Shown piece by piece: positions 9,801 through 20,512 of a stretch of 64,000 bases of DNA (position 1 is its first letter; every line of letters starts with the position of its first letter). Below the pieces are notes generated by a model that was given only the letters and a program-made list of their open reading frames with translations, was not told where the DNA came from and made no database searches. The stretch is from Norana najaformis. Lineage: Eukaryota; Annelida; Clitellata; Crassiclitellata; Hormogastridae. The stretch covers positions 57,761,858 through 57,825,857 of the forward strand of contig OZ029913.1 of assembly GCA_964023275.1 (NCBI GenBank), in the 5' to 3' direction. The position numbers were made by a program, and so were the translations under genes.

Positions 9801-12800
9801 CTGAAGACGAACGAAGAGTCAGATGCAAGTGTGTCTTTATGTGCGTCACATTCTGTCTGTCTGTCTGTCTATCTGTCTGTCTGTCTATCTGTCTGTCTGT
9901 CTGTCTGTCTATCTGTCTGTCTGTGGGTGGGTGAGTGGGTAGATGGGTGGGTGGATGGAAGGATGGATGGATGGGTGGGTGGGTAGGTAGGTGTATGGAT
10001 GGACGGATGGATGAATTGATGGATGGATGTATGTATGTATGGTTGACTGACTGGCTGGATGGATGTACTGACTTGAGGCTCTTTGCTTCCGGCTTCTGTG
10101 ACCGGAGTCCATTGGTTCTTTGAATCATCGAAATATTGAAGGTAGACGACAACGGAAAGCACGCTGTCCAAGGTTGGCTGTATGCAACATGCAACACAAG
10201 ACAACGTGCATACAATACAACATATATACAATACACAGCAGCGTGATGTAAGCACAAGATGTACAAAAGAATTCGTCATCATCATCATCATCATCATCAT
10301 AACCACCACCACCACTGCCACCATCATCACCATCATTATCACCCACGCCATCTAAGCAATCGTCATCATCATCAGCATCACCATCATCATCATCATCACC
10401 ATCGCCACCACCACCATCATCACGATCATTATCACCTACGTCATCTAAGCAATCGTCGTCATCATCAACATCATTATCGTTGACGTCGTCATCATATCTG
10501 TATTGAAATATTGGCGAGCGAACGAGTTTAGTTTATTATGGTTATTTGCTGAAACGGGGCAGAAACCGTCGCTCTTTTTCACAACAATCGTCGTCGTCGT
10601 CGTCTACATCTTCGTCATCAATATATCCATCCATCCATCCATTCATCCATCCATCTATCCATCCATCCATCTATCCATCCATCCATCTATCCATACATAC
10701 ATACATACACATGTAACATATATACATACATACATATATACATACATACATACACATGTGACATATATACATACATACATATATACATACATACATACAC
10801 ATGTGACATATATACATACATACATATATACATACATACATATATACATACATACATATATACATACATACATATATACATACATACATACACATGTGAA
10901 TATATACATACATACATATATACATACATATATATATATACATACGTACATATATACATACATACATGCAATCACACCCATAAATCGACGCTCGTTTATA
11001 GACTACAGGTGACAATGGACTGCGCTTCTGGTCGCTGACGGTAATTGTAATTGTAATATGAGATTTATAAAGCGCCACTTAGAGGATAAACTCAACAGAG
11101 GTGCTTCCGACCTGAAAAAGTAAAATCACTGTTAAACAGCACAGTCTTCAGGCGCCTGCGGAACACTGAGACGGGGAGAGAAAGGAGCTCAAGGTGTACA
11201 TGTCCAAAGAGAAATGCCAAATTGCATACCTAGTAATTTATCCTAGCTAAAACACGCCTGTCGGAGGCTCATTAAAGACGCTATATAACTATCCATTACG
11301 CGTGCACATAAGTAAGTAAAGTAAGTATATTCTTTATTAACCAATAGCTAATCGGACATCGGTTTACAAGTATTTAAGAACACAAGAAGAACTTAATATG
11401 CATACAACATCCTAACAATGAAACATTTACGCGTTAAATAATCATCAGCGGGAGGATATTACATTACACAAGTGACCCAAACAGACGGACAAGACGCACC
11501 GGGGATTCAATGAAGCGCAACCCCCAGAGACGGAACGGAAGACGGAAGGAGAAGAGCACGCCCCAGACGCTGTTCCTTTTCGGGGGTTCCGTTGGGGGTT
11601 GGATCCCTGTTCCGATTCCACCCCAGATGTAGCCACCGTAACTGTGAATGGCCTCCAGTGGAATCCTAGACGTCACTTGACCCCGGTAGAAGTTGTAGAC
11701 CGAGGGGTAGAGCCGCATATAGGCCAGTCCTCCGCACCTCGGGTCGGCGATACCCCCCGTCAAGGGGTCGGATACTGGCACCTCCAGTCCATTGCACTTA
11801 ACGCCGTCTGAATCAGAAAAGGAATGCAGAGATCGTGCAAGTGAAAGCGCACTATAAATAATGGATGGAAGAAAGTAAGGAAAGAAGGATGGATGAATGA
11901 ATGGATGGATGGACGGAAGCAAGAAGGACTGATGCATGAAAGGAAGGATGGAAAGAAGAGAGAATGGAAAGAGAAAGGAAGAAACGAATAGAAGGATGGA
12001 TGGCTGGACAGATGGAAGGAAGGAGGGAAGGAAGGATGGCGGTATGTATGTATGTATGTATGCATGTATGTATGTTTGTATGTATGCATGTATGTATGTG
12101 TGTATCTGTGTATGTATGTATGCATGTATGTATGTATGTATGCATGTATATGTATGTATGTACGTATGCATGGATGCATGCATGCATGTATGTATGTATG
12201 TATGTATGCATGTATGAATGTATGTATGTATGTATGCATGTATGAATGTATGTATGTATGTATGCATGCATGTATGTATGTATGTATGTATGTATGCATG
12301 CATGTATATATTTATGTATGTATGCATGTATATATTTATGTATGTATGTATGTGTGTATGTATGCATGCATGTACAGTATGTATGTATGTATGCATGTAT
12401 GTATGTATGTATGCATGTATATGTATGTATGAATGTATGCATGTATGTATGTATGCATGCATGTATGTATGTATGCATGTATGTATATATGTATATATGT
12501 ATGCATGTATGTATATATGTATATATGTATGCATGTAAGTATGTATGTATGTATGTATGTATGTATGAATGTATGTATGTATGTATGTATGTATCAGGAC
12601 ACTTAATATAGCACATTTTACGTTCATCACATACGACTACCTATATGATCTAAACAAATGCCTTTGAAGACAGTTTCAACAGTTTGTTGAGACGTTGACG
12701 GAAAGAAGGAAGGATGAATGAATGGATGGATGGATGGATGGATGGGTGGATGGATCCATGGATGGATGGAAGAAATAAAGAAAAGGAGGATGGAAGGAAT

Positions 12801-13131
12801 GAACGAGCGAACCAAGGAATGTAGAATGCAATTGCAGGTCCCTGTTTGCCAGAAGTACGTATCCTACCCGCTGTTCTCTGGCAGGGAGTGGGGGTCGGGG
12901 ATCGAAGGGGAGACCTTCGCATACGATTGCGGTAGGGCGCCGAGACGTTGACGCAGACGTTCGTCGACAGCAGCTTCTCGTAGGACCCTCGCGAGATCTT
13001 GCCTAGGTCGACGAGACGACGGATGACTCGGCAGAAGATGGCCGATTCCACGCCATCGAACACCCGCTGACCGGTACGCGTTTTGGCTGCCGACGACGAG
13101 AAATCAGCGCCATTGGCTTGGACGGATTTAC
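9540..13131 (-). CDS. unrecognised gene, three 3'-terminal exons (5' part not resolved)
   Basis: Exons 13131-12868, 11807-11500 and 9800-9540 join in frame (phase 1, then phase 0) to a TGA stop and encode about 277 residues. The protein begins within ...[16 protein letters not shown], has a likely helical segment ([19 protein letters not shown]), a Pro/Arg-rich junction, then a Gly/Tyr-rich region ([14 protein letters not shown]), and ends ...[12 protein letters not shown]. Each junction has AG acceptors and GT donors. Exon sequences are GC-rich and non-repetitive against AT-rich repeat introns, which supports real coding. Upstream exons must lie above 13131 but none was found before the next gene at 14504, so the 5' end may be a short exon or the model may be partial. 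An alternative is that exon 2 reads on to its own TAA at about 11463. No domain is recognised. Confidence 0.5.
9852..10065. repeat. tetranucleotide microsatellites (TCTG)n and (GGTG/GGAT)n
   Basis: (tctg/tcta)n at 9852-9924, then (ggtg)n and (ggat)n to about 10065, in the intron before exon C. The His/Pro/Thr-rich minus ORFs here are artefacts. Confidence 0.9.
10270..10500. repeat. (CAT/CAC)n microsatellite
   Basis: Two linked (catcatcac)n blocks with a duplicated spacer (cgccatctaagcaatcgtc and cgtcatctaagcaatcgtc). Confidence 0.9.
10622..10968. repeat. (CATC)n and (ATAC)n microsatellites with higher-order structure
   Basis: (atcc)n at 10622-10690, then (atac)n in which about 60-bp blocks punctuated by acacatgtgaca recur. 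Confidence 0.9.
11038..11195 (-). mobile_element. short repeat family F, copy 1
   Basis: gtaattgtaattgtaatatg, then agatttataaagcgccactt and about 110 further bases, match 53985-54137 almost base for base. The complement of its start is the shared GCGCTTTATAAATCTC...ATTACAATTACAATT 3' end. Confidence 0.75.
11500..11807 (-). CDS. unrecognised gene, exon B
   Basis: Acceptor TTTCTGATTCAG|ACGGCG, donor TCCCCG|GTGCGT. Contains [20 protein letters not shown] and [14 protein letters not shown]. Confidence 0.5.
11855..12600. repeat. purine-rich (GGAA/GGAT)n followed by a 580-bp (ATGT/ATGC)n array
   Basis: 11855-12040 is ggaa/ggat-rich; 12041-12594 is (atgt)n with atgc and atat variants. The array ends at atcaggacacttaatatagc, the start of a family T element. 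Long His/Tyr/Thr and Cys/Met/Tyr ORFs on both strands are artefacts of this repeat. Confidence 0.92.
12708..12770. repeat. (GGAT)n microsatellite
   Basis: gaatgaatggatggatggat-type repeats next to exon A. Confidence 0.85.
12868..13131 (-). CDS. unrecognised gene, exon A
   Basis: Acceptor TTAACTGTCAG|GTAAATCC, donor ACAGCGG|GTAGGAT. It encodes the segment with [19 protein letters not shown] and [20 protein letters not shown]. The acceptor abuts the 40-bp minisatellite starting at 13137. Confidence 0.5.
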
Positions 13132-13136
13132 CTGAC

Positions 13137-13453
13137 AGTTAAGAGCAACCTATATAATAATTCGCTTAGACGATAAAGTTAAGAACGACCTATATAATAA
13201 TTCACTTAGACGATAAAGTTAAGAGCAAGCTATATAATAATTCGCTTAGACGATAAAGTTAAGAACGACCTATATAATAATTCACTTAGACGATAAAGTT
13301 AAGAGCAAGCTATATAATAATTCGCTTAGACGATAAAGTTAAGAACAACCTATATAATAATTAGCTTAGACGATAAAGTTAAGAACAACCTATATAATAA
13401 TTCGCTTAGACGATAAAGTTAAGAACAACCTATATAATAATTCGCTTAGACGA
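13137..13453. repeat. 40-bp minisatellite, 8 copies
   Basis: The unit starts agttaagagcaacctatata and ends cttagacgataa. The first five copies alternate between a gagcaagc/ttcgc type and a gaacgacc/ttcac type, so the array grew as an 80-bp dimer before the more uniform last copies. Confidence 0.9.
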
Positions 13454-13617
13454 GTATATATCAAGAGATCAATAACGCAGACTGGGGAATTAAATATTAA
13501 TCTGTATAGCAATACGCTTAAAACAAGCGACATATAAAGCCATCTCGTGAAAGAAAACAAACTAATTTCTATCCGCAGGCTATAATGAGGAATGAAAAAA
13601 CAGGGAGAGGTAGGAGA
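13454..13617. other. no feature recognised
   Basis: AT-rich spacer between the minisatellite and the SINE. Confidence 0.3.
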
Positions 13618-13880
13618 TCATAATCGTAATCGTAATCTCGAAATTTCTACAGCGCCCAACGAAAGCCACGTCACGGGGACCAGCTTATTCACAGGCGCTC
13701 AGTCAAAACAAAATCGATAGGCAAAAGTGTTCGGTTCCAGGTCAAGATCCAAGAGTCAGGCAGAGAGACAGCGTGGCAGCTACGGTGGGTGATGTTTGGG
13801 ATTGGAGCGGAAAGAGGGATAAGAGGAAGACGGAGGTAGAGCTGAAGAGGTAGGCGGAATTTAGGAGAGGCTAGAGAGTA
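13618..13880 (-). mobile_element. SINE family C
   Basis: cgtaatcgtaatctcgaaat followed by ttctacagcgcccaacgaaa is the complement of the family C 3' end. The body continues through agcttattcacaggcgctca to a purine-rich edge. Confidence 0.7.
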
Positions 13881-14503
13881 GAGAGAAAAGCGAACAGATT
13901 TTCTCCAGATAGAACATTCTGCCGAACTAGCAAGCGGGATAGGATTTTACTCTATTATTTGTACAGGCTTTGTGTAATCGCTGTACTTGTGTCTCGAGTC
14001 TCGACGTTCTCTATACCTATAAAGTGAATTTTAACCGACAAGATTTACAAACATTTTCGCTTGACTTGTGGCTGTTGCATAGCTGTGAATTTTTTTCCGC
14101 TCAGGTGTAAGAGAGTGCTGATAGGCAGCGGTTTAATTAGAATCAGCTGCGATAAGGAGTTTATTTGAATTGGTAAGCTATTTCGGTCAAATTTGGAATA
14201 TATTCTCGTTCTTTTTTAACAGCCACCCAGTTTTTATATGCATTTATCTTATATTAAATTCGCAAACTTTATTCAGCTTTCCATTTTCTGGCGACCTCAG
14301 ACAAACCAAATGTATATTGTTAGAGTCTAAGAAAAAGCTGACCCTGAGAGGCAACCATGAGTATAAAGTGCTAGCAACTTCATTTTCCTAGCTTCGGCAT
14401 ATGTGGTCGATTGCAAGTCATCTCCCTCGCCGTCTGATCTCTCCACCGACGGTGTAAGGTCAATGTACTCGTAGCTGAGTAAGGGTAAAAAATCGGGGCT
14501 AAA
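13881..14503. other. no gene recognised; 3' flank of the secreted-protein gene
   Basis: No exon with convincing splice sites. Any missing 5' exon of the gene ending at 9540 would have to lie here. Confidence 0.35.
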
Positions 14504-16994
14504 TCATACCGCTGGACCCAGACTTTCGAGTGGGGCTCGTGGCTCTCTGACCCCCCCTGTGCCGACGCCCTTTAATTGCGCACAATAAATACCGTTTTCG
14601 ATGAAACTTCGTCGTCGTCGTCGTCGTCTTCGCTTTGCCTGTGACCCGTAGTGGGCGGACTTTGAGCGTTCATCTTTGGGCGGAAAGGTCACTCGACGGT
14701 AGCGATAGCCGCCGGCGAAATATACGTCTGATGTATTTATCAACGTTCTCGTCATCCCTTTTGGGATCGGTTCGACCACCCAGTAAGCTGGAGGCGTCGT
14801 CTCCTGACCTAACTGGTTCTTGACCTCTACCCCCAGTGGCGGCCCCTGTTCGGCGCCCTGGTTATTTGACTTCTGTTCCGAATCCAGCCCCAGTATCGAT
14901 TTCTGCAGTGACGTCGCTGTAGTGCCAGAACTAGCGATGTTTCGCAGATGTTTGACGGCATGTTCGATGACGATGGCGACGATCTGCTTCGTCATGTCGA
15001 GATCTTCTGCTTTCTCTTCCGCATCTTTGTCGGCGGTGGAACTCTTGATTTGCTCAAGTCTTTTTTCGGTGTCAGATGATGATGTCCCCAGCCGAAAACC
15101 AGTTTCGTCGTTGCCCAGTATCGATCGGCGCCTCTTCACTGCTTCCAATTCGTCGAAATCATCTCTGAGTCCAGCGGACCTTCTCTTTGCCTCGTCGATT
15201 GGATCGCCGTGGCGCTTATTCCTGGTCTTGCTGGCCACGAGTTTCGATTCCTCGTCAGCAGAGACCCCCGAGTCTAATCGCTTATGCACCTCCCGATCTT
15301 CCGTCTTGTCTTCTTCTTCCTGTTTCTTGGCTGCCGTGGACAACGGTCTTCTTCGGACTTGGAGCTCGGGGTGTCCAGGCTTGCCCTGGAGTCTGTCGTT
15401 GATCTCAGTGATCATGATCTCGACCAGTTCCTTCGAGAGGAGCTTGCGTTCTTCCTCGGATAACTGAACGGCGCGTTTCGACTTTACCGCGTTGTTGTCG
15501 TCGAACTCGTAATCGAGTTTCTCGTTCGTCTGTCCGGATTCGCGCTTAACCAGATTGCTCTGGTCCTCAACATAGTAGAAGTCCTCCTCCTGGACATCAT
15601 CGTCGCTTGGCTCGGGGTCCTCGTAAGGTGCTCGGCGTCTGTCGAGGTCCCTGGCGTCGTCTGCCTCAGCTGCGTCACTAATGACGTCATTATGACGTCT
15701 GATTTTCGAATTGGCGTCGTCGGCGCCAAGTCGTTGTTTACTATTGTCGTGGCCTGCGGCGTTTTCTTCATCGCGTTGCGCTCGTTTCTGTAGAACATGT
15801 TCTAGGTCGTCGCTGTCGTTCTCAACGCTGCGACCCGTTTCTTGGGCCGCCTTCCTTAGATCCAGCTCTCTCTGTTTCATCTGGTCGTTTTCGTAGGCAC
15901 TTCTCTGCAGTTCCTCCGTCCGTTTTTGTGCGGAGGCTTTCTGTGAGGCGCGACGGTTTCCCAGGCGGTCTTTGGTCGACGCCTGAAGAGAATTCGTGTC
16001 CCTCTTGTCGATTTTCCCGACGAGACTGTCGACGAAGTACTCGAGAATCTGGCGTCTTCTTCTTTCGCTTCGTGTGGATGCTTTTTGGATGAAACGCGCA
16101 ACTCTGGCGTTTTCCAGGATCGATTTTACGATTTGTCGGAGCGCTTCCGTGTTAGCGTTCTTACCGGAACTGTTTCGGAAGTATGACAGATTCTTCCTTC
16201 TGTAGGGAAAGTCCTCCTGATCTGCGTTCTGCTGTGTACGTCCTGGGGCTTTGTATTCAACACGGAGCCATTTTGCTCCTTCTGGACCTTTGTCGTCATT
16301 GATCGAGCTAGTGACGTCATGGTGACGAATGTTCTGACCGGCGAGCTTTGCATCAGTTTCGGAGCTTCGCTTTGACCTTGCCCTGAACAGGTCCAAGGCT
16401 TCCCTGTTCTGACCTTGCTTGGCCTCGCTGAAAAATACGTCCTCGGCTTCCCCGCTGTCGTCATTGACAACTCGAGGTCGAAAATCGTCCAGTTTCGTTC
16501 CAGTTTCTTCCTTGTCGGAGGCACCTCTGACTCCGCGTTCCTCAGTCACAACTTGCTCGGAGGACTTCTCTCCCAGAGCCACGTGATACTGTCCTTCGCG
16601 GGACGGGCGTGTTTCGATTACACCGTTCGGACTATCGACGTAGTATTCGATCATCTGGCGTCTTTGTCTCGCGAAAAAGGTTCCTGATCTTTTTCCTCCC
16701 GTGCTGCCGAACAAGCGAGCAGCAGACGCCAGTGTTTCTGTCGAGGATTTAGTGGATGGATCAGCTTCTGTGGTTCCAACGAACCCAATGTCTCGGCCTT
16801 TATCGGTGTTTCGTTCTCGCGAGTTTCTCGCGACCAGTTCTTCTCTTTTGTCGCCAGGGGGATTGGCATTCGCAACGGTGTGCTTGGGTTTTTGTGGCGA
16901 TTTTTCTGGTGCTAGTGGTCTTTCGTAAATCGGTGTAGGGTGTTCTAGATAGCTGGGCTTTTTAAATACGCCATAGTTTTGATCGCTTGTCACT
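14504..16994 (-). CDS. secreted protein exon 2 (terminal)
   Basis: Acceptor GATATTTTCAG|AGTGACAAG. The single open frame of 829 full codons ends ...RAPLESLGPAV and TGA. There is no ATG at its start, so an upstream exon is required. Confidence 0.78.
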
Positions 16995-18066
16995 CTGAAA
17001 ATATCACAAAAAAACTAAGAAATTTAAAGTATCCCTTATCCTACAAAGGAGTCGTAGGGAAGGCGCTCATTTTCTTTTCTTTAGGCCCTTGAGCAGGCAA
17101 TGGACGAATCCCAAGGACCTGGACATGGGGCCAGTGCATCGCAGGACTTGCCGTTTACTTCCCAGTTTACCCCGGTACCAAATTATACTGCTTGGTGACA
17201 GAGGCACGGTGTGCGCAATCAAGTTTCCAGGGTCGTAGACGGAGTCGAAGCCGCAACCAAGCCCCGTGATCGCTAACCAAACCCATTACCGATAGACCAC
17301 TATGCCGCACTACAAAAACCTCATTGGGCCTAAACATGAGTTCAAACTACAGGGTTTAACTACACGTACGGGCGCGAATGGTAAGCAATTGTCGGGCACC
17401 CTGCGAAAGTTATTATTTCTGCATTTATTAGGCGCCACTATCTAATGACTTAGCATCAATCGATGGCGTCGAGCAATTGTGAGTGAAGGACTTGCTCAAG
17501 GTCCTTACACAGTAACCATCTCGGAGGAGGCTCTAACCCGTACTCTCCGCGTTACAAGCTGAGCACTCTCTCCAGTAGGCTACCGTGCCCCCAAAAGTCT
17601 GCGAGAGCAGTCCCCTCAGAGCTAATGGTATACGGGCTCCTAGTGGTAAGTGACTGTCGAAGGCCCTTGGCAAAATCTGTGAAAAGGACGAGATCCGTCA
17701 GAGCCTACAACCGCTACATTCTGGCTCCAATATTGACTACGCTTTGGAAACGCTTTCTAAGAGTGCGGACGGTGTGTGCAATATGTGGGTTCTGGCCTCA
17801 TTCACTAGTCGTAGATAGTACTTTTTGGATTCCCTTCTTGGCCTTCGACCGAAATCACCACGAAATTTGGCTTGCAGAACGATTTTACTACCATCGATTG
17901 AAGCCTTGAACATTGATACAGTGGAGCTATAGAAGTTCTCAGACTGGGTTAGATTAGATACTTTAGATCTAGAGCGATTTATAAAGTTTTACCTCTGACC
18001 GCGGTCTGTTAGGACGATCAAAACGACCCAGCCGATTAAAGTCAATCCAAAACAATTTCGAAACAT
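14504..18066 (-). CDS. predicted secreted, multibasic precursor-like protein
   Basis: Two exons (18066-17993 and 16994-14504) join in frame to 855 codons, 854 residues. Exon 1 encodes a signal peptide (MFRNCFGLTLIGWVVLIVLT) and ends in phase 2, which fits exon 2 exactly. The mature part is very hydrophilic, almost free of Cys, with many Lys-Arg and tetrabasic sites (RQRR at 134-137, RRRR at 336-339, RRRRRRRR near 813). Two RRQ(M/I)(I/L)EY(Y/F)VDS motifs follow such sites (EYYVDS 141-146, EYFVDS 343-348); FYYVED (497-502) is a looser third. Three amphipathic helices share a (K/R)(Q/E)(I/L)V pattern at about 311, 546 and 694. This looks like a prohormone-like precursor or a disordered matrix protein. 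No known family is recognised and function is unknown. Confidence 0.72.
17030..17330 (-). mobile_element. tRNA-derived SINE family E, copy 1
   Basis: The complement starts with a tRNA-like head (A-box-like catagtggtctatcgg near 17300, B-box-like gcttcgactcc near 17240). The body atcccaaggacctggacatg matches 33285-33430. It sits in the intron of the secreted-protein gene. Confidence 0.65.
17410..17600 (-). mobile_element. tRNA-derived SINE family A
   Basis: The complement reads from a tRNA-like head (agagagtgctcagcttgtaa, B-box gggttagagcc) through cttgagcaagtccttcac to a tail ending aataaatgcagaaataa. Confidence 0.7.
17893..17970 (+). mobile_element. SINE family D 3' fragment
   Basis: cagtggagctatagaagttc followed by a ttagattagatac tail, matching copies near 39510, 48060 and 61250. 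Confidence 0.5.
17993..18066 (-). CDS. secreted protein exon 1: signal peptide
   Basis: ATG at 18066; hydrophobic core LTLIGWVVLIVLT; donor GGTCAGAG|GTAAAAC. The 74 coding bases leave phase 2. Confidence 0.65.
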
Positions 18067-18099
18067 CTTCCAATCGATAAACCTCCTCTTCCACCTATA

Positions 18100-18470
18100 A
18101 CGGAACATTTCTACGACAGGCGTTGCCATGACAACGTTACATCATGCACGACATAATCAAGTTAGGTTGTCATGTTGAAGCTGGAAGGAATGTGTCGGCC
18201 ATATTGTATTGGTCGTAAGCATCAATAATGACGTCTTATAATAGCAGACCGACTATTCATAGACTCCTAGATATTAAGCTTGAGTAAAGGGCTGAATTGA
18301 TCAATAATTTCCATTAGTAAGAAAAAGCTATTTTTATTACCTCTTTCGTATTGTTAGGCTAAATTTCAGGAAAAATTATTTTGTGTTCATAAGATTTCCT
18401 GACATTTTCTTCTATACATACCATAGACTCCTAGATATTAAGCCTAATTATAGGTATACTGCATAGATGG
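18100..18470. repeat. direct repeat in the 5' flank of the secreted-protein gene
   Basis: catagactcctagatattaa occurs at 18258 and again at 18422, about 164 bases apart. Confidence 0.6.
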
Positions 18471-18487
18471 CAGCAGTGGTCGATATA

Positions 18488-18514
18488 TGACGTCACAATA
18501 CTTTTACGTCACAA
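18488..18514. promoter_or_regulatory. CRE-like sites upstream of the secreted-protein gene
   Basis: A perfect palindromic CRE TGACGTCA at 18488-18495 and a half site TTACGTCAC 10 bases on, about 420 bases upstream of the start codon. A third site (ATGACGTC) is at about 18229. Function is inferred from motif and position only. Confidence 0.4.
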
Positions 18515-18604
18515 TGAAAGCAAAGGCAATAGTTCAGTCGCAGTGAGTTATTATGTTTTGTGTCTGCAAAATGGCAGCTGCGGCCTCAAGTACTATATAT
18601 AATC

Positions 18605-18690
18605 ATTATTATTATAAATTAGTAACTTCTATGGCGCCGTTGTCTAATGCATAAGGCATCAACCGATTGAGCATCAAATTCAGGCTGCAG
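18605..18690 (-). mobile_element. SINE family D 3' fragment
   Basis: The complement reads gcattagacaacggcgccat followed by agaagttactaatt. Confidence 0.45.
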
Positions 18691-18699
18691 TCAGGTAAA

Positions 18700-19640
18700 T
18701 ATCTACAATTACCACTGCATATACGTACTGTTTCACTTCGTTCAGCATATATTTCCAAACTACAGTAAAAAACACCTAACACGAAAATTTACCGCGAAAA
18801 GGATTCTTAGTCCGTTTCAGCATAAATGATTTTTAATGTAAATTAGTTCCTTTGTCACGAAACTGGTAACACTAAAACAATCTGTCGGTCCCATGGAAGA
18901 AAATGCAATAGAGGACCTTGGATAACATGAGATGTTGATTTGTTTACAACATCTGGCTTGGCCCATCCAACAGGCACTATTGTATTTTGTTTCTACTTCC
19001 GGGTCCAGGCTTGTTTTGCGCTGATGACGATTTAGAAATACAATGCTTGAAGTGTTGTCACATTTCCTGGCCTACTTCTTTTATAACCTCGCCAGCTCAC
19101 GGCATCAGTAATGACCCTAACATTCGTTGGAAAAGACTGTCAGTTTAGAACAGAGTATGTAGCATTATACTTACTAGCCTACATAGACTGTCAAATGTAA
19201 AAGTACACGTTTTTCTGTAGCGACCGTATGGCTTCGAACAGGCCCATTTTTTCAAAGAAAATTTATCGGATGAGATCCTTCACCACCGCAGCCCGTTTGA
19301 ATGGACGCCACACCATTTGAGGTCCTTGTGCCCTGACCGTGCTAGCCTGAAATTCAAATCCATCGTAGATATTTGCCAACTGTTGTGGCAGATGTCACCA
19401 AATTCTGAACTAATATAGCGGCAGCTTGATACACATTAGTAGTCAAGGCTTAAGATTTCATCAGATACCTGCAAGGTCAAGCGGTTAAGACCTGCGCTTT
19501 CACCTCTGAGACTTGGCTAAGATATAGATCGTATTGCCAAATCGATAGTGGCTATCATCATAATACATAAACGAGTGCCTCCTTAGATCCAGTGCAGCAT
19601 GTACGACTCCTAGTAGGTTTAGCTCGTCTTTAATAGAAAT
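18700..19640. other. no gene recognised
   Basis: Intergenic sequence without a convincing exon or recognised repeat. Confidence 0.4.
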
Positions 19641-19775
19641 GATCGTAATCGTAATCTCGAGATTTCTACAGCACTCAACGAAAGCTAAGTCGCAGGAACC
19701 AGCTTATTCACGTACGCTCAGTCAAAACAAAATCGATAGGCAAAAGGGTTCGATTCCAGGTCAAGTTCGGTTAAC
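19640..19775 (-). mobile_element. SINE family C, truncated
   Basis: cgtaatcgtaatctcgagat, then ttctacagcactcaacgaaa, ending near ttccaggtcaag. Confidence 0.65.
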
Positions 19776-19879
19776 ACAAATTGTTCACACAGTTCCCTGC
19801 GTTTCATGTTAAACAACTTGCCCTATATGTTAAAACGCAACTGTTTTCATCAGTTAGGTAGCCATGTGTGCATAGTTTT

Positions 19880-20070
19880 GACAGGTACTTAAAAGGCGCT
19901 ATATTAAGTTATTTTGATGCAGACTCACATACATGCATGCATACACACATGCCATACATACGCATAGACATACACACTACATACATACTCATACAGACAT
20001 ACATACATACACATACATGTACGTACATACACACGTCATACATACACGCACAAACGCACATGTACATACA
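19880..20070. repeat. family T element with (ACAT)n tail
   Basis: tacttaaaaggcgctatatt at 19888 is followed by degenerate (cataca)n to about 20070. Confidence 0.65.
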
Positions 20071-20077
20071 TCTAATC

Positions 20078-20475
20078 CCGGGGTCCGCAACCTTTTCGTT
20101 CATGTCGGCCGCAACAAAGGTTCATATTGTAATCACGGCCGCCAAGATATCTGCTACTAGGTTATTTTAAAATATATTGTGGTGAGAAATAAGATTTATT
20201 AATAAACTGTGGCGACGTCCAATAATAATACGTTTACTGTTACGAATACGTTTACTGACGTCCAACTCCTTCTAAACGAACTTCAGTACCAATACTGTCT
20301 TTCCAGCACCGAATTAATAAAAACAATGACAGAAGAGCACATTCCTTTTTCTGTTCTACGTCTTCCGTCATACTCAAATGTGGGGCGCATGCGCACGGCC
20401 GCCAGTACATTATGATTAGATCACGTGTCTATGGCCCCAAATCTCCCTCTCACGGCCGCAGGTTGCGAACCTCTG
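20078..20475. mobile_element. hAT-like MITE, about 400 bp
   Basis: Starts ccggggtccgcaacctttt and ends aggttgcgaacctctg, so the ends are inverted copies (GGTTCGCAACCT / GGTCCGCAACCT). Flanks atctaatc and gtccaatc match at 6 of 8 positions. No transposase. Confidence 0.55.
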
Positions 20476-20512
20476 GTCCAATCCAGCCTTGCCTGTTTTT
20501 CCTTATGTGTAA

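Noticed and set aside
10503..12630. Long ORFs (up to 388 codons) on both strands rich in Tyr, His, Ile, Thr, Met, Cys
   Set aside because: They are translations of (ATGT)n and (ATAC)n arrays, open in several frames at once. Only the GC-rich part at 11500-11807 minus looks like an exon.
14635..16938. Plus-strand ORFs opposite the secreted-protein exon (up to 215 codons)
   Set aside because: Shadow frames of the minus-strand exon; the minus frame is longer, has a fitting signal-peptide exon and ends at a natural stop.
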